From contig CANMTP010000008.1 of assembly GCA_947500845.1 (NCBI GenBank), positions 140,079-204,078 of the forward strand: DNA of 64,000 nucleotides, given 5' to 3'. How positions within the stretch are numbered: the first letter of the stretch is position 1; each line of letters begins with the position of its first letter. Positions 35,155-44,305 of this stretch are shown here, piece by piece. This stretch comes from an uncultured Aquimarina sp. Its GTDB lineage: Bacteria > Bacteroidota > Bacteroidia > Flavobacteriales > Flavobacteriaceae. Position numbers and translations under genes: made by a program. The notes beneath the pieces were generated by a model, which worked only from the letters and a program-made list of their open reading frames with translations, ran no database searches and was not told the DNA's origin.

Positions 35155-36090
35155 TTAAAAATTGTAAACAACTTCTAATTTGTAGTCTTTAAGAGAAGCT
35201 TGTGCTTTATCAAAATCTTGTGTAAAGCCCAGAATATAACCTCCACCACCAGAGCCACATAATTTCAGATAATAATCATTGGTTTCAATCCCTTTTTGCC
35301 ATAAACTATGAAATTGTTTAGGAATCATTGGTTTGAAATTATCCAGAACCACATGAGAAAGTTCTTTTATATTCGAAAACAAAGATTTCACGTCCCCTTT
35401 TAAGAAATCATCCACACAGGCATCGGTGTATTTTACAAACTGATTTTTGAGCATGCTTCGGAAACCTTCTTGCTTCATGTTTTCCATAAAAATGCTAACC
35501 ATTGGTGCAGTTTCACCCACGATACCACTATCTAATAAGAAAACTGCTCCCTTTTTGTTCTCAACACTTTGTGAGGGGATTCCTGCCGGCTCTATATTGT
35601 CTCTTGAGTGAATAAGAATAGGAAGGCTTAAATAGCTATTTAAAGGATCTAATCCAGAACTGCTTCCGTGAAAGAAAGATTCCATTGCTCCAAAAATCTC
35701 TTTAAGCTTCAATAACTTATCCCTTGTAAGATTTTCCAGTACAGTAATTTTATCATAAGCATACTCATCATATACAGCAGCAACCAGAGCACCACTACTC
35801 CCTACACCATATCCCTGGGGAATACTACTGTCAAAATACATTCCGGCATCTATATCTACGTGTAGTTTTTTCAAATCAAATTTTACAACACCTTTACTCT
35901 GGATCTCTTCAAGATATTTTGCAAACTCTTTGAGATTATTGTTGGATTTTATAGCTTCCCTATCTGGTGTTTCAGAAACCTTAAGGGCTCCCTTAAAAAA
36001 ATTATAAGGAATCGAAAGACCTTTAGAATCTTTAATAATACCATATTCTCCAAACAACAATATTTTTGAATAAAACAGGGGTCCCTTCAT
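35155..36090 (-). CDS. Mevalonate kinase-like GHMP kinase
   Basis: 311 residues. GHMP signatures: the substrate loop KILLFGEYGII near 9-19, the ATP-binding PQGYGVGSSGALVAAVY near 91-107, and a C-terminal LCGSGGGGYILGF near 277-289. It phosphorylates mevalonate in the mevalonate route to isopentenyl diphosphate. It sits between mvaD (50 bp before) and the UbiA transferase (12 bp after), which strongly supports this role over other GHMP kinases. A phosphomevalonate kinase is not in this window. Confidence 0.85.
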   Translation of the reverse strand: MKGPLFYSKILLFGEYGIIKDSKGLSIPYNFFKGALKVSETPDREAIKSNNNLKEFAKYLEEIQSKGVVKFDLKKLHVDIDAGMYFDSSIPQGYGVGSSGALVAAVYDEYAYDKITVLENLTRDKLLKLKEIFGAMESFFHGSSSGLDPLNSYLSLPILIHSRDNIEPAGIPSQSVENKKGAVFLLDSGIVGETAPMVSIFMENMKQEGFRSMLKNQFVKYTDACVDDFLKGDVKSLFSNIKELSHVVLDNFKPMIPKQFHSLWQKGIETNDYYLKLCGSGGGGYILGFTQDFDKAQASLKDYKLEVVYNF

Positions 36091-36140
36091 TATTTTTTTG
36101 ATGTAATTATACCTTATTTGTATTCCGTACTAGGATAAAG

Positions 36141-37226
36141 TTACAATAATTTTGCACCCAATCCTATTTTATCGCAAATATACTGTCCATTCTGGCAATA
36201 TGCAACTAACTTGCTGTTAATGAATTCTAAAACCTTTTCTTTTTCTGAATAAGGAAATAGTAAATGCACATTTGCTCCTGCATCTAATGTAAAACATAAT
36301 TTAGAGCCTGTATTTTTACGATACTCCCAAACTTTATTAATAACAGATAGTGTATTGGGTTTCATTAAAATGAAATAAGGCAAAGAAGTCATCATCATTG
36401 CATGAAGGGTAAGTGCTTCACTTTCTACCACTTCGATAAAAGCATCCAAATCACCTGAAATCAATATTTCTTTAAGTTTGATGCTATTTTCTGAAGCCTG
36501 CTCAAAGCGTCTCGCAGCAAATGGATGACCATGCATAAGATCATGACCAACAGTGCTACTGACTTGTTTTTCTCCTTTATCAATTAATAGAATAGTATCC
36601 TGATAATCCTCAAAATTTGAATGAATCTCATAAGGAAATTTGATTGCAAATGCATCATTGCTTCCCTCTATATCATTATGTTCGCCCCAAACGGTAATGG
36701 GTCCCTCTAGGCTTCTACATGCGCTTCCAGAACCTAACCGGGCCAGAAATGAAGTCTTCTTAATAAACACTTCATTAGCAATTTTAGGGTGTATCTTTTT
36801 CTCTAATTGCGCCAAACAAAATGCCAAAGCACTCATTCCGCTGGCAGATGACGCAATCCCGCTACTATGCGGAAATGTATTACTAGTTTCTATCGTAAAG
36901 GTATATTGCTTCAAAAAAGGAAGATATTCTTCTATCCTTTTAAAGAAGTTTTTGATTTTTGGCCTAAAATCTGGTTTTAACTTCCCTTCAAAAAAAAGTT
37001 CAAAATCAAAATCTTCGGCAATTGTATCTCGCCTTTTATATAGCAGACTTGTCGTGGTTTTACATCCATCAAGTGTAAAACTAATTGAAGTATTTTCAGG
37101 AAGCTGCACAGGTCGTTTACCCCAGTATTTCACCAATGCTATGTTACTGGGCGAGGTGCATGTTATTACTCCTTCAACAGGTAGTTCTGAAATCATAGGC
37201 GAAATAAACTCAGGATGGTCCATCAT
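36141..37226 (-). CDS. mvaD: Diphosphomevalonate decarboxylase
   Basis: 361 residues. ITCTSPSNIALVKYWGKR near 20-37 is the mevalonate-diphosphate decarboxylase signature, with NTFPHSSGIASSASGMSALA near 112-131 as the GHMP ATP loop and a conserved Arg in GSGSACRSLEGP near 166-177. It converts diphosphomevalonate to isopentenyl diphosphate with ATP and releases CO2. First gene of the isoprenoid operon; TATATTTG upstream at 37247-37254 (reverse strand) is a possible -7 box. Two adjacent ATGs open the gene; either may be used. Confidence 0.93.
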   Translation of the reverse strand: MMDHPEFISPMISELPVEGVITCTSPSNIALVKYWGKRPVQLPENTSISFTLDGCKTTTSLLYKRRDTIAEDFDFELFFEGKLKPDFRPKIKNFFKRIEEYLPFLKQYTFTIETSNTFPHSSGIASSASGMSALAFCLAQLEKKIHPKIANEVFIKKTSFLARLGSGSACRSLEGPITVWGEHNDIEGSNDAFAIKFPYEIHSNFEDYQDTILLIDKGEKQVSSTVGHDLMHGHPFAARRFEQASENSIKLKEILISGDLDAFIEVVESEALTLHAMMMTSLPYFILMKPNTLSVINKVWEYRKNTGSKLCFTLDAGANVHLLFPYSEKEKVLEFINSKLVAYCQNGQYICDKIGLGAKLL

Positions 37227-37246
37227 AGTAATACAATATTTTTAAG

Positions 37247-37254
37247 CAAATATA
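37247..37254 (-). promoter_or_regulatory. Possible -7 box of the mevalonate operon
   Basis: TATATTTG on the reverse strand, 20 bases before the mvaD ATG. No TTG is found at the usual distance. Confidence 0.4.
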
Positions 37255-37327
37255 GGTCGTATAAGCTATTTAGACATATGGGTAGTAAAAATAAATTGCT
37301 ATTTTAGTACTGCACTAATCTATTTTA

Positions 37328-37801
37328 ATGAAAAAGAGGTTAATTCGTATCAGTATTGCCGTTTTGGTATGTCTATTAGTAGGTTTTTTAAGTAGTATTG
37401 CTACTCAGACCTCTATTGATACCTGGTATGTTAATTTAAAAAAGCCTTCCTTTACCCCACCTAGTTGGATTTTTGCACCCGTATGGACTATCTTATATAT
37501 TATGATGGGTATTGCTGCTGGAATTGTATGGAGTAAAGGCTTTTATCATAAATGGGTCAAAACTGCGTTATATCATTTTGGGTTTCAATTGCTACTCAAT
37601 GCTGCATGGTCCATTTTTTTCTTTGGATTGCAAAATCCGCTAATTGCGTTATTGGATATAATTGCCCTATTTATCCTATTGCTATTTACAATTAAATGGT
37701 TTACTATTGTAAATAGTATTGCCGCTTACCTACTTATCCCTTATGTTGTTTGGGTTGCTTTTGCGACTGCATTGAATTTTGGCATATGGCAACTAAATTA
37801 A
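37328..37801 (+). CDS. TspO/MBR family membrane protein
   Basis: 157 residues with five membrane helices. WYVNLKKPSFTPPSWIFAPVW near 36-56 and LNAAWSIFFFGLQNPLIALLD near 89-109 are TspO signatures. TspO proteins bind porphyrins and isoprenoid-type ligands and are linked to stress and light control in bacteria. The divergent mevalonate operon next door may be functionally related, but that is inference. A TetR regulator follows after 28 bp, probably co-transcribed. Confidence 0.92.
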   Translation: MKKRLIRISIAVLVCLLVGFLSSIATQTSIDTWYVNLKKPSFTPPSWIFAPVWTILYIMMGIAAGIVWSKGFYHKWVKTALYHFGFQLLLNAAWSIFFFGLQNPLIALLDIIALFILLLFTIKWFTIVNSIAAYLLIPYVVWVAFATALNFGIWQLN

Positions 37802-37829
37802 ATTATTAGAATAAGGAATTTCACTTTTT

Positions 37830-38399
37830 ATGAGTAAAAAAGCAATAGTTTTACAGACTACTCTAGAATTAATAACCAAACAAGGAATCGGTGCTACTTC
37901 TCTTTCACAAATCATTAAAGAATCTGGGGTAGCAAATGGTACCGTATATCATCATTTTAAGAATAAAGAAGAAATTATCACCGAGTTATATTTGATGCTC
38001 ACTCAAGACTTTGGAACGGTAGTGATGCGTAATATACCCGAAGACGATATCAAAAAACAGTTTACTGTAATGTGGTTAAACCTGTTTTACTATTTTGTGA
38101 ATAATCCGCTCGCTTTTATATTTTCTGAACAAATTGCACGATCTCCAGACATTCCGCAATCCTTAAAAGATAAAGCCAGGGAATATTATCATGAAATTGA
38201 AGAATATTTCAAGAAGGGAGTTAAGCAAAAAGTGTTTAAATCCTACAATACGTTAGTTATGGAAGAGCTATTTTTTGGAAATGTGGTCTCCCTTGTAAAA
38301 ATTCATGAAAACGAACAGATAAAACTTCAGGAAAAACATATTAATCAAGCTATCGAAATCTCTTGGCGAGGTTTTTTGAAGGATACAACGATTATTTAG
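37830..38399 (+). CDS. TetR/AcrR family regulator
   Basis: 189 residues. Residues 5-50 form a TetR helix-turn-helix (TLELITKQGIGATSLSQIIKESGVANGTVYHHFKNKEEI). The C-terminal ligand domain is unassigned. It lies 28 bp after tspO, so it may control that gene or the divergent mevalonate operon; I see no clear operator. It ends before a strong inverted repeat that can act as a terminator. Confidence 0.9.
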   Translation: MSKKAIVLQTTLELITKQGIGATSLSQIIKESGVANGTVYHHFKNKEEIITELYLMLTQDFGTVVMRNIPEDDIKKQFTVMWLNLFYYFVNNPLAFIFSEQIARSPDIPQSLKDKAREYYHEIEEYFKKGVKQKVFKSYNTLVMEELFFGNVVSLVKIHENEQIKLQEKHINQAIEISWRGFLKDTTII

Positions 38400-38450
38400 A
38401 TTCTAAACTAATTGTTACATGATCCTAGTCCTACAGTGTAATAATTGAAT

Positions 38451-38525
38451 ATTGTCAGTTTAAGTCTGTCGAAGACAATTTCATATGCTATAGATTTAAA
38501 ACTTCGACAGACTTAGTTTGACAAT
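38451..38525. repeat. Long inverted repeat between convergent genes
   Basis: The left arm (38451-38474, ATTGTCAGTTTAAGTCTGTC and following GAAG) pairs with the right arm (38502-38525) with three mismatches. It probably ends both the TetR gene and the 38538 gene and resembles the repeats near 6.3 and 12.4 kb. Confidence 0.65.
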
Positions 38526-38537
38526 TATAGATGATTC

Positions 38538-39326
38538 TTAATTAAATACAATATTGACACAAGATTCTTTATACAAATCTTTTAATACATATTCTATTGC
38601 TTTTCTAGCTTCATCAGCCTTTCCGATCTCACTTCCTTTAAACGTAAGTTTTCCAGTATCTCTACTCCAATAAAACTCATTATTATCAGACTTGATGATT
38701 CGCTTATCATCCCTTGAAGTCACTTGAAATGAATCAAATTCCTGGCTGTATTCCAGTCCTGATGGGAAGTACACTTCAGTAACAAACTTAGTGGTTCCTT
38801 TTCCGTATACATAGCAAACACATTGGCCAATATCTTTAGCTTCAGAAACCCGTACCATATTATTTTGTGCAATCTTCCATCCTCCATTTACCCGAATTGC
38901 CACGACGTCCATTAGAATAGTTCCTTTTTCTGCTATTTTCTTATCTATATACGATTCAAAATTAATCACTGCAGAAATAGTTCCTGCTCTTTCCTTTTGG
39001 ATTTGATAGACGATTTTATCAAGAATAAGCTTAAATTTATAATTATCATCGTTAATGATATCATCTAGTTGAGAAGCGATATCTTTTTTGCTGTAATTCT
39101 TCCTGATTAATGCTCCAGATAAATTAACATAAACCGTGTTTCCGTTATATTTTTCATCATATAAGTTTAACACATCATCTTTTTGAGTACCTTGATTAAG
39201 CGCATTCATCTTGTTGATGTAATCCATAAACAACTGTTGTACAGGATCTTTGTCTCCAGAAGCATATCCATGATGTAAGTTACTTAATAAAAAAACAAAG
39301 AGAAGGAAGTAGGTAATTTTTTTCAT
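38538..39326 (-). CDS. Secreted protein, unknown (possible NTF2-like fold)
   Basis: 262 residues with a signal peptide ending at YAS (residue 23). The first 150 residues (VQQLFMDYINKMNAL ... GGWKIAQNNMVRV) look like a SnoaL/NTF2-like cone fold seen in DUF4440 proteins. The rest has no known motif; two cysteines (QCVCY) stand out near residue 169. Function unknown. Monocistronic. Confidence 0.65.
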   Translation of the reverse strand: MKKITYFLLFVFLLSNLHHGYASGDKDPVQQLFMDYINKMNALNQGTQKDDVLNLYDEKYNGNTVYVNLSGALIRKNYSKKDIASQLDDIINDDNYKFKLILDKIVYQIQKERAGTISAVINFESYIDKKIAEKGTILMDVVAIRVNGGWKIAQNNMVRVSEAKDIGQCVCYVYGKGTTKFVTEVYFPSGLEYSQEFDSFQVTSRDDKRIIKSDNNEFYWSRDTGKLTFKGSEIGKADEARKAIEYVLKDLYKESCVNIVFN

Positions 39327-39399
39327 AATTAGTGAGGTGCTAGTTTAACTTATAAATATATAAAATTTTAATGAAAATAACGAATTGTACTAGTGCTAT

Positions 39400-39957
39400 T
39401 TATGAATTTGATTTACTTATTTCTAGTAATTTAATTATGGTTTTTAAATTTCTGGTAGTAGCGCTGCACTTCAGTTTTTTTTCAAAGAAATTATTGTTCA
39501 GCTTCGTTTTTCCGTAACCATTGGCGGCAAAAAAATATACTACATTTTTGGTTATCACAAACTCTTCTCCGCCTGAAGATGCGGCAATACACGTTTCTGG
39601 ATTTGTAGTCTCTGGTGCACTGCCTAACAACGTAAAATACATCCTTTTCTCTTCGATTTCCCCACTCATAATTCTTTTAGAAAACGGATTGTTTTGATGG
39701 ATTGATTTCAATGTCTTTGGAGTAAGCACTAGCACTGGGACATCATATTCAAAGGTTTCCAAAATTCTTTCTTTAATACAATGGCCAAGGAAATCAATAT
39801 CTTCTTTATCACTTTTGAAAATAATATTACCACTCTGAATATAGGTGGTTACCGATGTGAAACCAAGATTTTCAAACATAGTCTTCAGATCGACCATTTT
39901 GATTTTTTTCTGTCCGCTAACGTTAATACCACGAAGTAATGCGATATATATTTTCAT
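39400..39957 (-). CDS. DUF1697 family protein
   Basis: 185 residues. YIALLRGINVSGQKKIKM at the N-terminus, TTYIQSGNIIFKS near 36-48 and a C-terminal ATTRNLKTIIKLLE are the hallmarks of DUF1697 (ferredoxin-like alpha/beta fold). The family is widespread and uncharacterised; cytosolic. No operon partner is evident: a gap of over 70 bp separates it from the 38538 gene, and a structured repeat lies upstream. Confidence 0.92.
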   Translation of the reverse strand: MKIYIALLRGINVSGQKKIKMVDLKTMFENLGFTSVTTYIQSGNIIFKSDKEDIDFLGHCIKERILETFEYDVPVLVLTPKTLKSIHQNNPFSKRIMSGEIEEKRMYFTLLGSAPETTNPETCIAASSGGEEFVITKNVVYFFAANGYGKTKLNNNFFEKKLKCSATTRNLKTIIKLLEISKSNS

Positions 39958-40030
39958 TGGATATTTTGATTTATATTAATATGCTTCTACAAATACAGGT
40001 AGTGCCAAAGAATGTTAAAGTTTCATTTTT

Positions 40031-40129
40031 ATTGGCGCCGCCAAAGGGTATGATACCCCCAAGGCTTGCCTCGAAATTAAAAATTTGCTTCTAACAAATA
40101 CCTCTCGGCTTGCCCCCGAGGTAATTTAC
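40031..40129 (-). repeat. 99-bp structured dispersed repeat, copy B
   Basis: Reverse complement of the repeat at 8602-8700 with roughly one in eight bases changed. Hairpins are kept (GGGTAT-G-ATACCC on this strand, and CGAGGC pairing with GCCTTG). It ends at the stop codon of the 40129 gene. Confidence 0.75.
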
Positions 40130-41340
40130 TATGAAGCAATGGATTGAGCAGCAATAAAACCGCTAGTCCAGGCATTTTGAAAATTAAAGCCCCCGGTAAT
40201 AGCATCAATATTTAACACCTCTCCTGCAAAGTAGAGGTTCTTATATAACTTACTCTCAAACGTCTTAAAGTTAACTTCTTTAAGGTTAATCCCGCCGGCG
40301 GTTACAAACTCTTCCTTAAACGTACTCTTTCCATTTACCTGAAAAATTCCTTGCGTAAGTTCTTCTGATAATTCACGAAGCTGAAATTTATTCAAATCTG
40401 CCCAACGCGTATCTTTTTTAATACCTGAAGCTATGATCAAACTCTGCCAGAGCCTCTTGGGCAATTCGAATTTGGCATATGTATATACTTGCTGCTTCGA
40501 GTGGTTATTTTTTAATTCTTTCAGTTGCTCCAGCACCTCTGGTTGTGAATACTGCGGAAGCCAGTTTACCTTAATTTCAAAATGATAGTCGAATGCATTC
40601 AACGCTATGGCGCCCCAGGCTGATAATTTTAAGATGGCAGGGCCGCTCATTCCCCAATGTGTAATTAATAAAGGCCCTTGGCTAGTTAATTTTGAGTTTT
40701 CAACCTTTACTGTTGCATTGGTAACTACCCCTGGCAAAGCTGCAATTCTTGAATCCTTGATGTTAAACGTAAACAAAGACGGAACCGGATTAATAGTTTC
40801 ATGACCCAATTTCTGAAGTAATTTCCAGATTTTTGGATTGCTACCCGTTGCGATCATTAATTTTGTTGTTGTGAAATCCCCTTGACTGGTGTTAACCTCC
40901 CAAACTTTATTTTCTTGCTGAAAACTTTTTACGGCATGATTTGTTAATATTTCGATACCTAATCGCCTGGTTTCAGACAAAAAACAATCAATAATAGTTT
41001 GTGAAGAATCTGAAACCGGAAATATCCTTCCATCGTCTTCAATCTTTAATTCGATACCGCGCTGACCAAACCAATCCATCGTATCACCAGTCATGAAAGT
41101 ATGAAAAGGTCCTTTCAGCTCTTTTTCTCCGCGGGGATAATTTTTGCTTAATTCATTAGGTATAAATTCGGCATGAGTGACATTGCAGCGCCCGCCACCA
41201 GACACACGTACTTTGGACAGGACTTCTTTTCCCCTTTCTAGAATGGCGATTTTTAGATCGGGATTATTTTCAGCAACATTGATTGCTGTAAAAAATCCGG
41301 CAGCACCTCCACCAACGATAATCAGATCATAGTTCATCAT
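40129..41340 (-). CDS. HI0933/BaiN-like flavoprotein
   Basis: 403 residues. FAD motif GGGAAGFFTAI near 9-19, then VRVSGGGRCNVTH near 45-57, the signature of the HI0933 flavoprotein family, and a C-terminal LYFAGEVLNIDAITGGFNFQNAWTSG loop for FAD. Cytosolic. Activity is not established for most members; BaiN is linked to bile-acid dehydroxylation only in gut clostridia. Start overlaps the end of the GDPD gene by 4 bp (ATGA), so translation is coupled. Confidence 0.9.
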   Translation of the reverse strand: MMNYDLIIVGGGAAGFFTAINVAENNPDLKIAILERGKEVLSKVRVSGGGRCNVTHAEFIPNELSKNYPRGEKELKGPFHTFMTGDTMDWFGQRGIELKIEDDGRIFPVSDSSQTIIDCFLSETRRLGIEILTNHAVKSFQQENKVWEVNTSQGDFTTTKLMIATGSNPKIWKLLQKLGHETINPVPSLFTFNIKDSRIAALPGVVTNATVKVENSKLTSQGPLLITHWGMSGPAILKLSAWGAIALNAFDYHFEIKVNWLPQYSQPEVLEQLKELKNNHSKQQVYTYAKFELPKRLWQSLIIASGIKKDTRWADLNKFQLRELSEELTQGIFQVNGKSTFKEEFVTAGGINLKEVNFKTFESKLYKNLYFAGEVLNIDAITGGFNFQNAWTSGFIAAQSIAS

Positions 41341-42014
41341 GCAAAATTCGGAAAATCTGTGATGATGGCATCAACATTCCATTTTTTTAATTTGCGAATC
41401 ATCATTTCTTTATTTACTGTCCAAGCATACACTTTATACCCGTATTCTTGTGCAAGAATAACTTCATCTTTAGTTAAAGTAAGTATTGGTGGGTGTATTG
41501 AAAATGCTTTTAGTTTTTTTGCAACAGGTAATGCCTTAGTAATATTCTCTTCGGTAAGCACCCCTACTTTAAACTTTGAAGAGCTATTTTTTACATCAAA
41601 CAACTGCGAATGGTCAAAACTAGAGATGATGAAATGATCATAATCCCAATCGGTCTTTTCGATATATTCTTCAACTATTTTCAAGGTTGGTAATGCAGTA
41701 TCTTTTCCTTTCAATTCGATATTAAGTGTGCATCGCGCATCGACCAGACGCAACACCTCATCCAGGGTTGGTATGAAAAACCCTTCTACGGTTTTGAATT
41801 GTTTTAGCTCTTGTAAAGTATAATCGGTAACCTTCCCATGGCCATCAGTAGTTCTGTCTAACGTTTCATCATGAATCACTATTAATTCTCCCGATTTACA
41901 ACAATGCACATCGATCTCGATACCGTCTATAGGATGAATTAAAGCTTCTGCGATAGAGGCTAATGTATTCTCTGCTACAAGACCTGCAGCACCACGATGA
42001 CCGAATATTTTCAT
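41337..42014 (-). CDS. Glycerophosphodiester phosphodiesterase family protein
   Basis: 225 residues. GHRGAAGLVAENTLASI near 5-21 holds the catalytic His and the metal ligand; GIEIDVHCCKSGELIVIHDETLDRTT near 35-60 completes the GDPD metal site and the second catalytic His. No signal peptide, so the cytosolic type (UgpQ-like). Splits glycerophosphodiesters into glycerol-3-phosphate and an alcohol. Overlaps the flavoprotein gene by 4 bp. Confidence 0.92.
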   Translation of the reverse strand: MKIFGHRGAAGLVAENTLASIAEALIHPIDGIEIDVHCCKSGELIVIHDETLDRTTDGHGKVTDYTLQELKQFKTVEGFFIPTLDEVLRLVDARCTLNIELKGKDTALPTLKIVEEYIEKTDWDYDHFIISSFDHSQLFDVKNSSSKFKVGVLTEENITKALPVAKKLKAFSIHPPILTLTKDEVILAQEYGYKVYAWTVNKEMMIRKLKKWNVDAIITDFPNFA

Positions 42015-42483
42015 CAGTTCTTTATTTATGGTTTTTAAATATCACACTTCGGTAAGCTGAGCACGGATATGGAATTTGCCATTAAACATTACGGTTGATA
42101 TTCATGCAATTATCATAGCTCGTTTCATAGGCTAAATTCAGTATAAAACTAGGCAAATATGCTTCTAAAACCTAAAGGAGAAACGCTACGATTGTTTATT
42201 TATGGTGTGGTATTATAGTATTGCTCATATAAAACATTCATTAGATGATCCATTAAACCCTATAAAATGCAGACAAAAGCCTACTGAAAGATTCTAGAAA
42301 AAAACTGAAAAAAAATATCTCAGTTTCAAAAAATGAAACTGGCGTGCAGTATCCTTGCACTGTAAATGGAAGTTACCATTTTCAGTTCGTAGTTAGCCAG
42401 TACGATCCTGATTGTTAATCAGATTAAAATAAAGATTCAATATTCGATGGAGACTAGGGGTAGGCGAGATCGATATTGGATCC

Positions 42484-42512
42484 TAAGGAGGTAATGATAC
42501 CCCTTAATTTTT
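42484..42512 (+). terminator. Terminator-like hairpin inside the candidate RNA
   Basis: AAGGAGGTA-ATGA-TACCCCTT, one bulged base, then AATTTTT. Confidence 0.55.
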
Positions 42513-42543
42513 CGGCGGTTTGCTGATTTTTTGTAATTCCCTT

Positions 42544-42576
42544 GATTCTCCTGTATTTCGGTACAGGAGAATTTTT
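42544..42576 (+). terminator. Strong terminator at the 3' end of the candidate RNA
   Basis: TTCTCCTGTA-TTTCGG-TACAGGAGAA followed by TTTTT. On the reverse strand no T run follows, so it serves + strand transcription. Confidence 0.75.
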
Positions 42577-42692
42577 ACTTAATCATTTATCTGTTTATCC
42601 CAAAAAATGAAATAAAAGTCTATTCTCGATAATTCTTCTGAGCTTTTTGAAGTACATTTTTTTAGAGAAAACTGCTATTAAAAGCTTTTCGA

Positions 42693-43871
42693 TTATTTAA
42701 ACGCAGAAAATCCAGTGATATCCAAACCTGTGATTAACAAATGGATATCATGCGTTCCCTCGTAAGTGATCACGCTTTCTAAGTTCATCATATGGCGCAT
42801 AATACTATACTCCCCCGTAATACCCATACCACCAAGGATCTGTCGTGCTTCTCTGGCAATTTTTATGGCCATATCTACATTATTGCGTTTGGCCATAGAG
42901 ATTTGGGCACTTGTTGCTTTTCCTTGATTACGCAATACTCCTAATCGCCAAGCCAGTAATTGCGCTTTGGTAATTTCGGTAATCATTTCTGCTAATTTCT
43001 TCTGCTGTAACTGTGTTGCTCCAATAGGTTTGTCAAATTGAACACGTTCTTTAGCATATCGCAAAGCAGTATCATAGCAGTCCATAGCAGCACCTATTGC
43101 TCCCCATGCAATTCCATAGCGAGCAGAATCCAAACAACCCAAAGGAGCTCCCAACCCGCTTTTGTTAGGTAGCAAATTCTCTTTGGGTACTTTTACATTA
43201 TCAAAGATCAATTCTCCTGTGGCCGATGCACGAAGTGACCATTTATTATGAGTCTCTGGTGTTGTAAAACCTTCCATACCCCGCTCGACTATCAAACCAT
43301 GGATACGTCCTTCTTCATTTTTAGCCCAAACTACGGCAACGTCTGCAAAAGGAGCATTTGATATCCATAGCTTTGCCCCGTTAAGCAGATAATGATCTCC
43401 TTTATCTTTAAAATTCGTGGTCATCCCGCCAGGATTTGACCCATGATCGGGTTCGGTTAGACCAAAACAACCCATAAATTCTCCTGAGGCTAATTTTGGT
43501 AAATATTTTTTGCGTTGCTCTTCATTACCATATTTCCAGATAGGGTACATTACTAAAGACGATTGTACCGATGAAGTAGACCGCACTCCAGAATCACCTC
43601 GTTCTATTTCTTGCATGATCAAACCATAACTTATCTGGTCCAATCCCGCCCCTCCATATTCTTCTGGGATATAAGGACCAAAGGCCCCGATTTCTGCTAA
43701 TCCTTTGATGATTTGATTAGGAAATTCGGCACGTTGCGCATATTCTTCTATAATTGGAGAAACTTCGCGTTTTACCCAGCTGCGGGCAGCATCACGAACC
43801 AATTTGTGTTCGTCTGTAAGTAATTCGTCTATATTATAGTAATCGGGAGCTTCAAAAAGATCTGGCTTCAT
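42693..43871 (-). CDS. Acyl-CoA dehydrogenase, glutaryl-CoA dehydrogenase-like
   Basis: 392 residues, full length for the family. FAD-binding CFGLTEPDHGSNPGGM near 136-151, WISNAPFADVAVVWAK near 170-185, and the catalytic base Glu371 in TYEGTHDIH, the position and context of glutaryl-CoA dehydrogenase. This enzyme oxidises and decarboxylates glutaryl-CoA to crotonyl-CoA in lysine/tryptophan breakdown. The exact substrate is inferred from the YEGTHDIH motif and overall likeness. It has its own consensus promoter. Confidence 0.87.
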   Translation of the reverse strand: MKPDLFEAPDYYNIDELLTDEHKLVRDAARSWVKREVSPIIEEYAQRAEFPNQIIKGLAEIGAFGPYIPEEYGGAGLDQISYGLIMQEIERGDSGVRSTSSVQSSLVMYPIWKYGNEEQRKKYLPKLASGEFMGCFGLTEPDHGSNPGGMTTNFKDKGDHYLLNGAKLWISNAPFADVAVVWAKNEEGRIHGLIVERGMEGFTTPETHNKWSLRASATGELIFDNVKVPKENLLPNKSGLGAPLGCLDSARYGIAWGAIGAAMDCYDTALRYAKERVQFDKPIGATQLQQKKLAEMITEITKAQLLAWRLGVLRNQGKATSAQISMAKRNNVDMAIKIAREARQILGGMGITGEYSIMRHMMNLESVITYEGTHDIHLLITGLDITGFSAFK

Positions 43872-44305
43872 CTGGCAGTATATTTTATTTACATTATTTC
43901 TAAAACTAGTACACTTAAATACTCAACAAATGTAATTAATGGAAAAAGAGCAACCAATTTTTTTCATACGTTTAAATTCTTTTAATTATTTTAAAGATTA
44001 ATCAAAAAGTCAAAAATACAGTTGATCGCTGTACCCTCAAATCCATTATGCATATTTTTTTTCAAGAAATAAAAGTGATGATTGTTTTATAAATATGCAA
44101 TCAAAATTGTGTATAAATTCCGCAGGTCAACACCTTTTTCTACACTTCTCTTCGTATGTGCAGAAATAAATTCTAAAAACAAATAATTTATAAAATATTG
44201 ATTATCATTTGTTTACAATTAAGATGTAATCTGAAATCATCTACTGGCACAATTATTCTATAGTATACTGTGTAACAAAATGTAAATCTTAAAAAGAAAC
44301 ACAAA
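43872..44305. other. Divergent intergenic region
   Basis: Contains the acyl-CoA dehydrogenase promoter. The half nearer 44306 is AT-rich with no clean promoter or structure that I can identify. Confidence 0.45.
43927..43957 (-). promoter_or_regulatory. Promoter of the acyl-CoA dehydrogenase gene
   Basis: Reverse strand: TTG (43955-43957), 20 bases, TACATTTG (43927-43934), about 55 bases before the ATG at 43871. Confidence 0.65.

Larger units (their letters stand above)
42300..42576 (+). ncRNA. Candidate structured non-coding RNA, class unknown
   Basis: ACTGGC (42338-42343) pairs with GCCAGT (42396-42401) and encloses hairpins GTGCA/TGCAC (42344-42360) and AAATGG/CCATTT (42364-42381), a compact three-way junction. 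Before it, CAGTTT (42321-42326) can pair with either AAACTG (42302-42307) or GAAACTG (42335-42341), offering two exclusive folds. After it come a hairpin (42439-42477) and two T-ended hairpins. Both flanking genes run the other way and no gene follows on this strand, so a free-standing RNA fits. I do not recognise a known family. No promoter was found. Confidence 0.5.
42015..42692. other. Long intergenic region with candidate RNA
   Basis: No protein-coding gene is supported. The first 280 bases show nothing clear. From 42300 to 42576 the + strand has a series of hairpins and terminators (described separately). The last 100 bases are plain. Confidence 0.5.
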
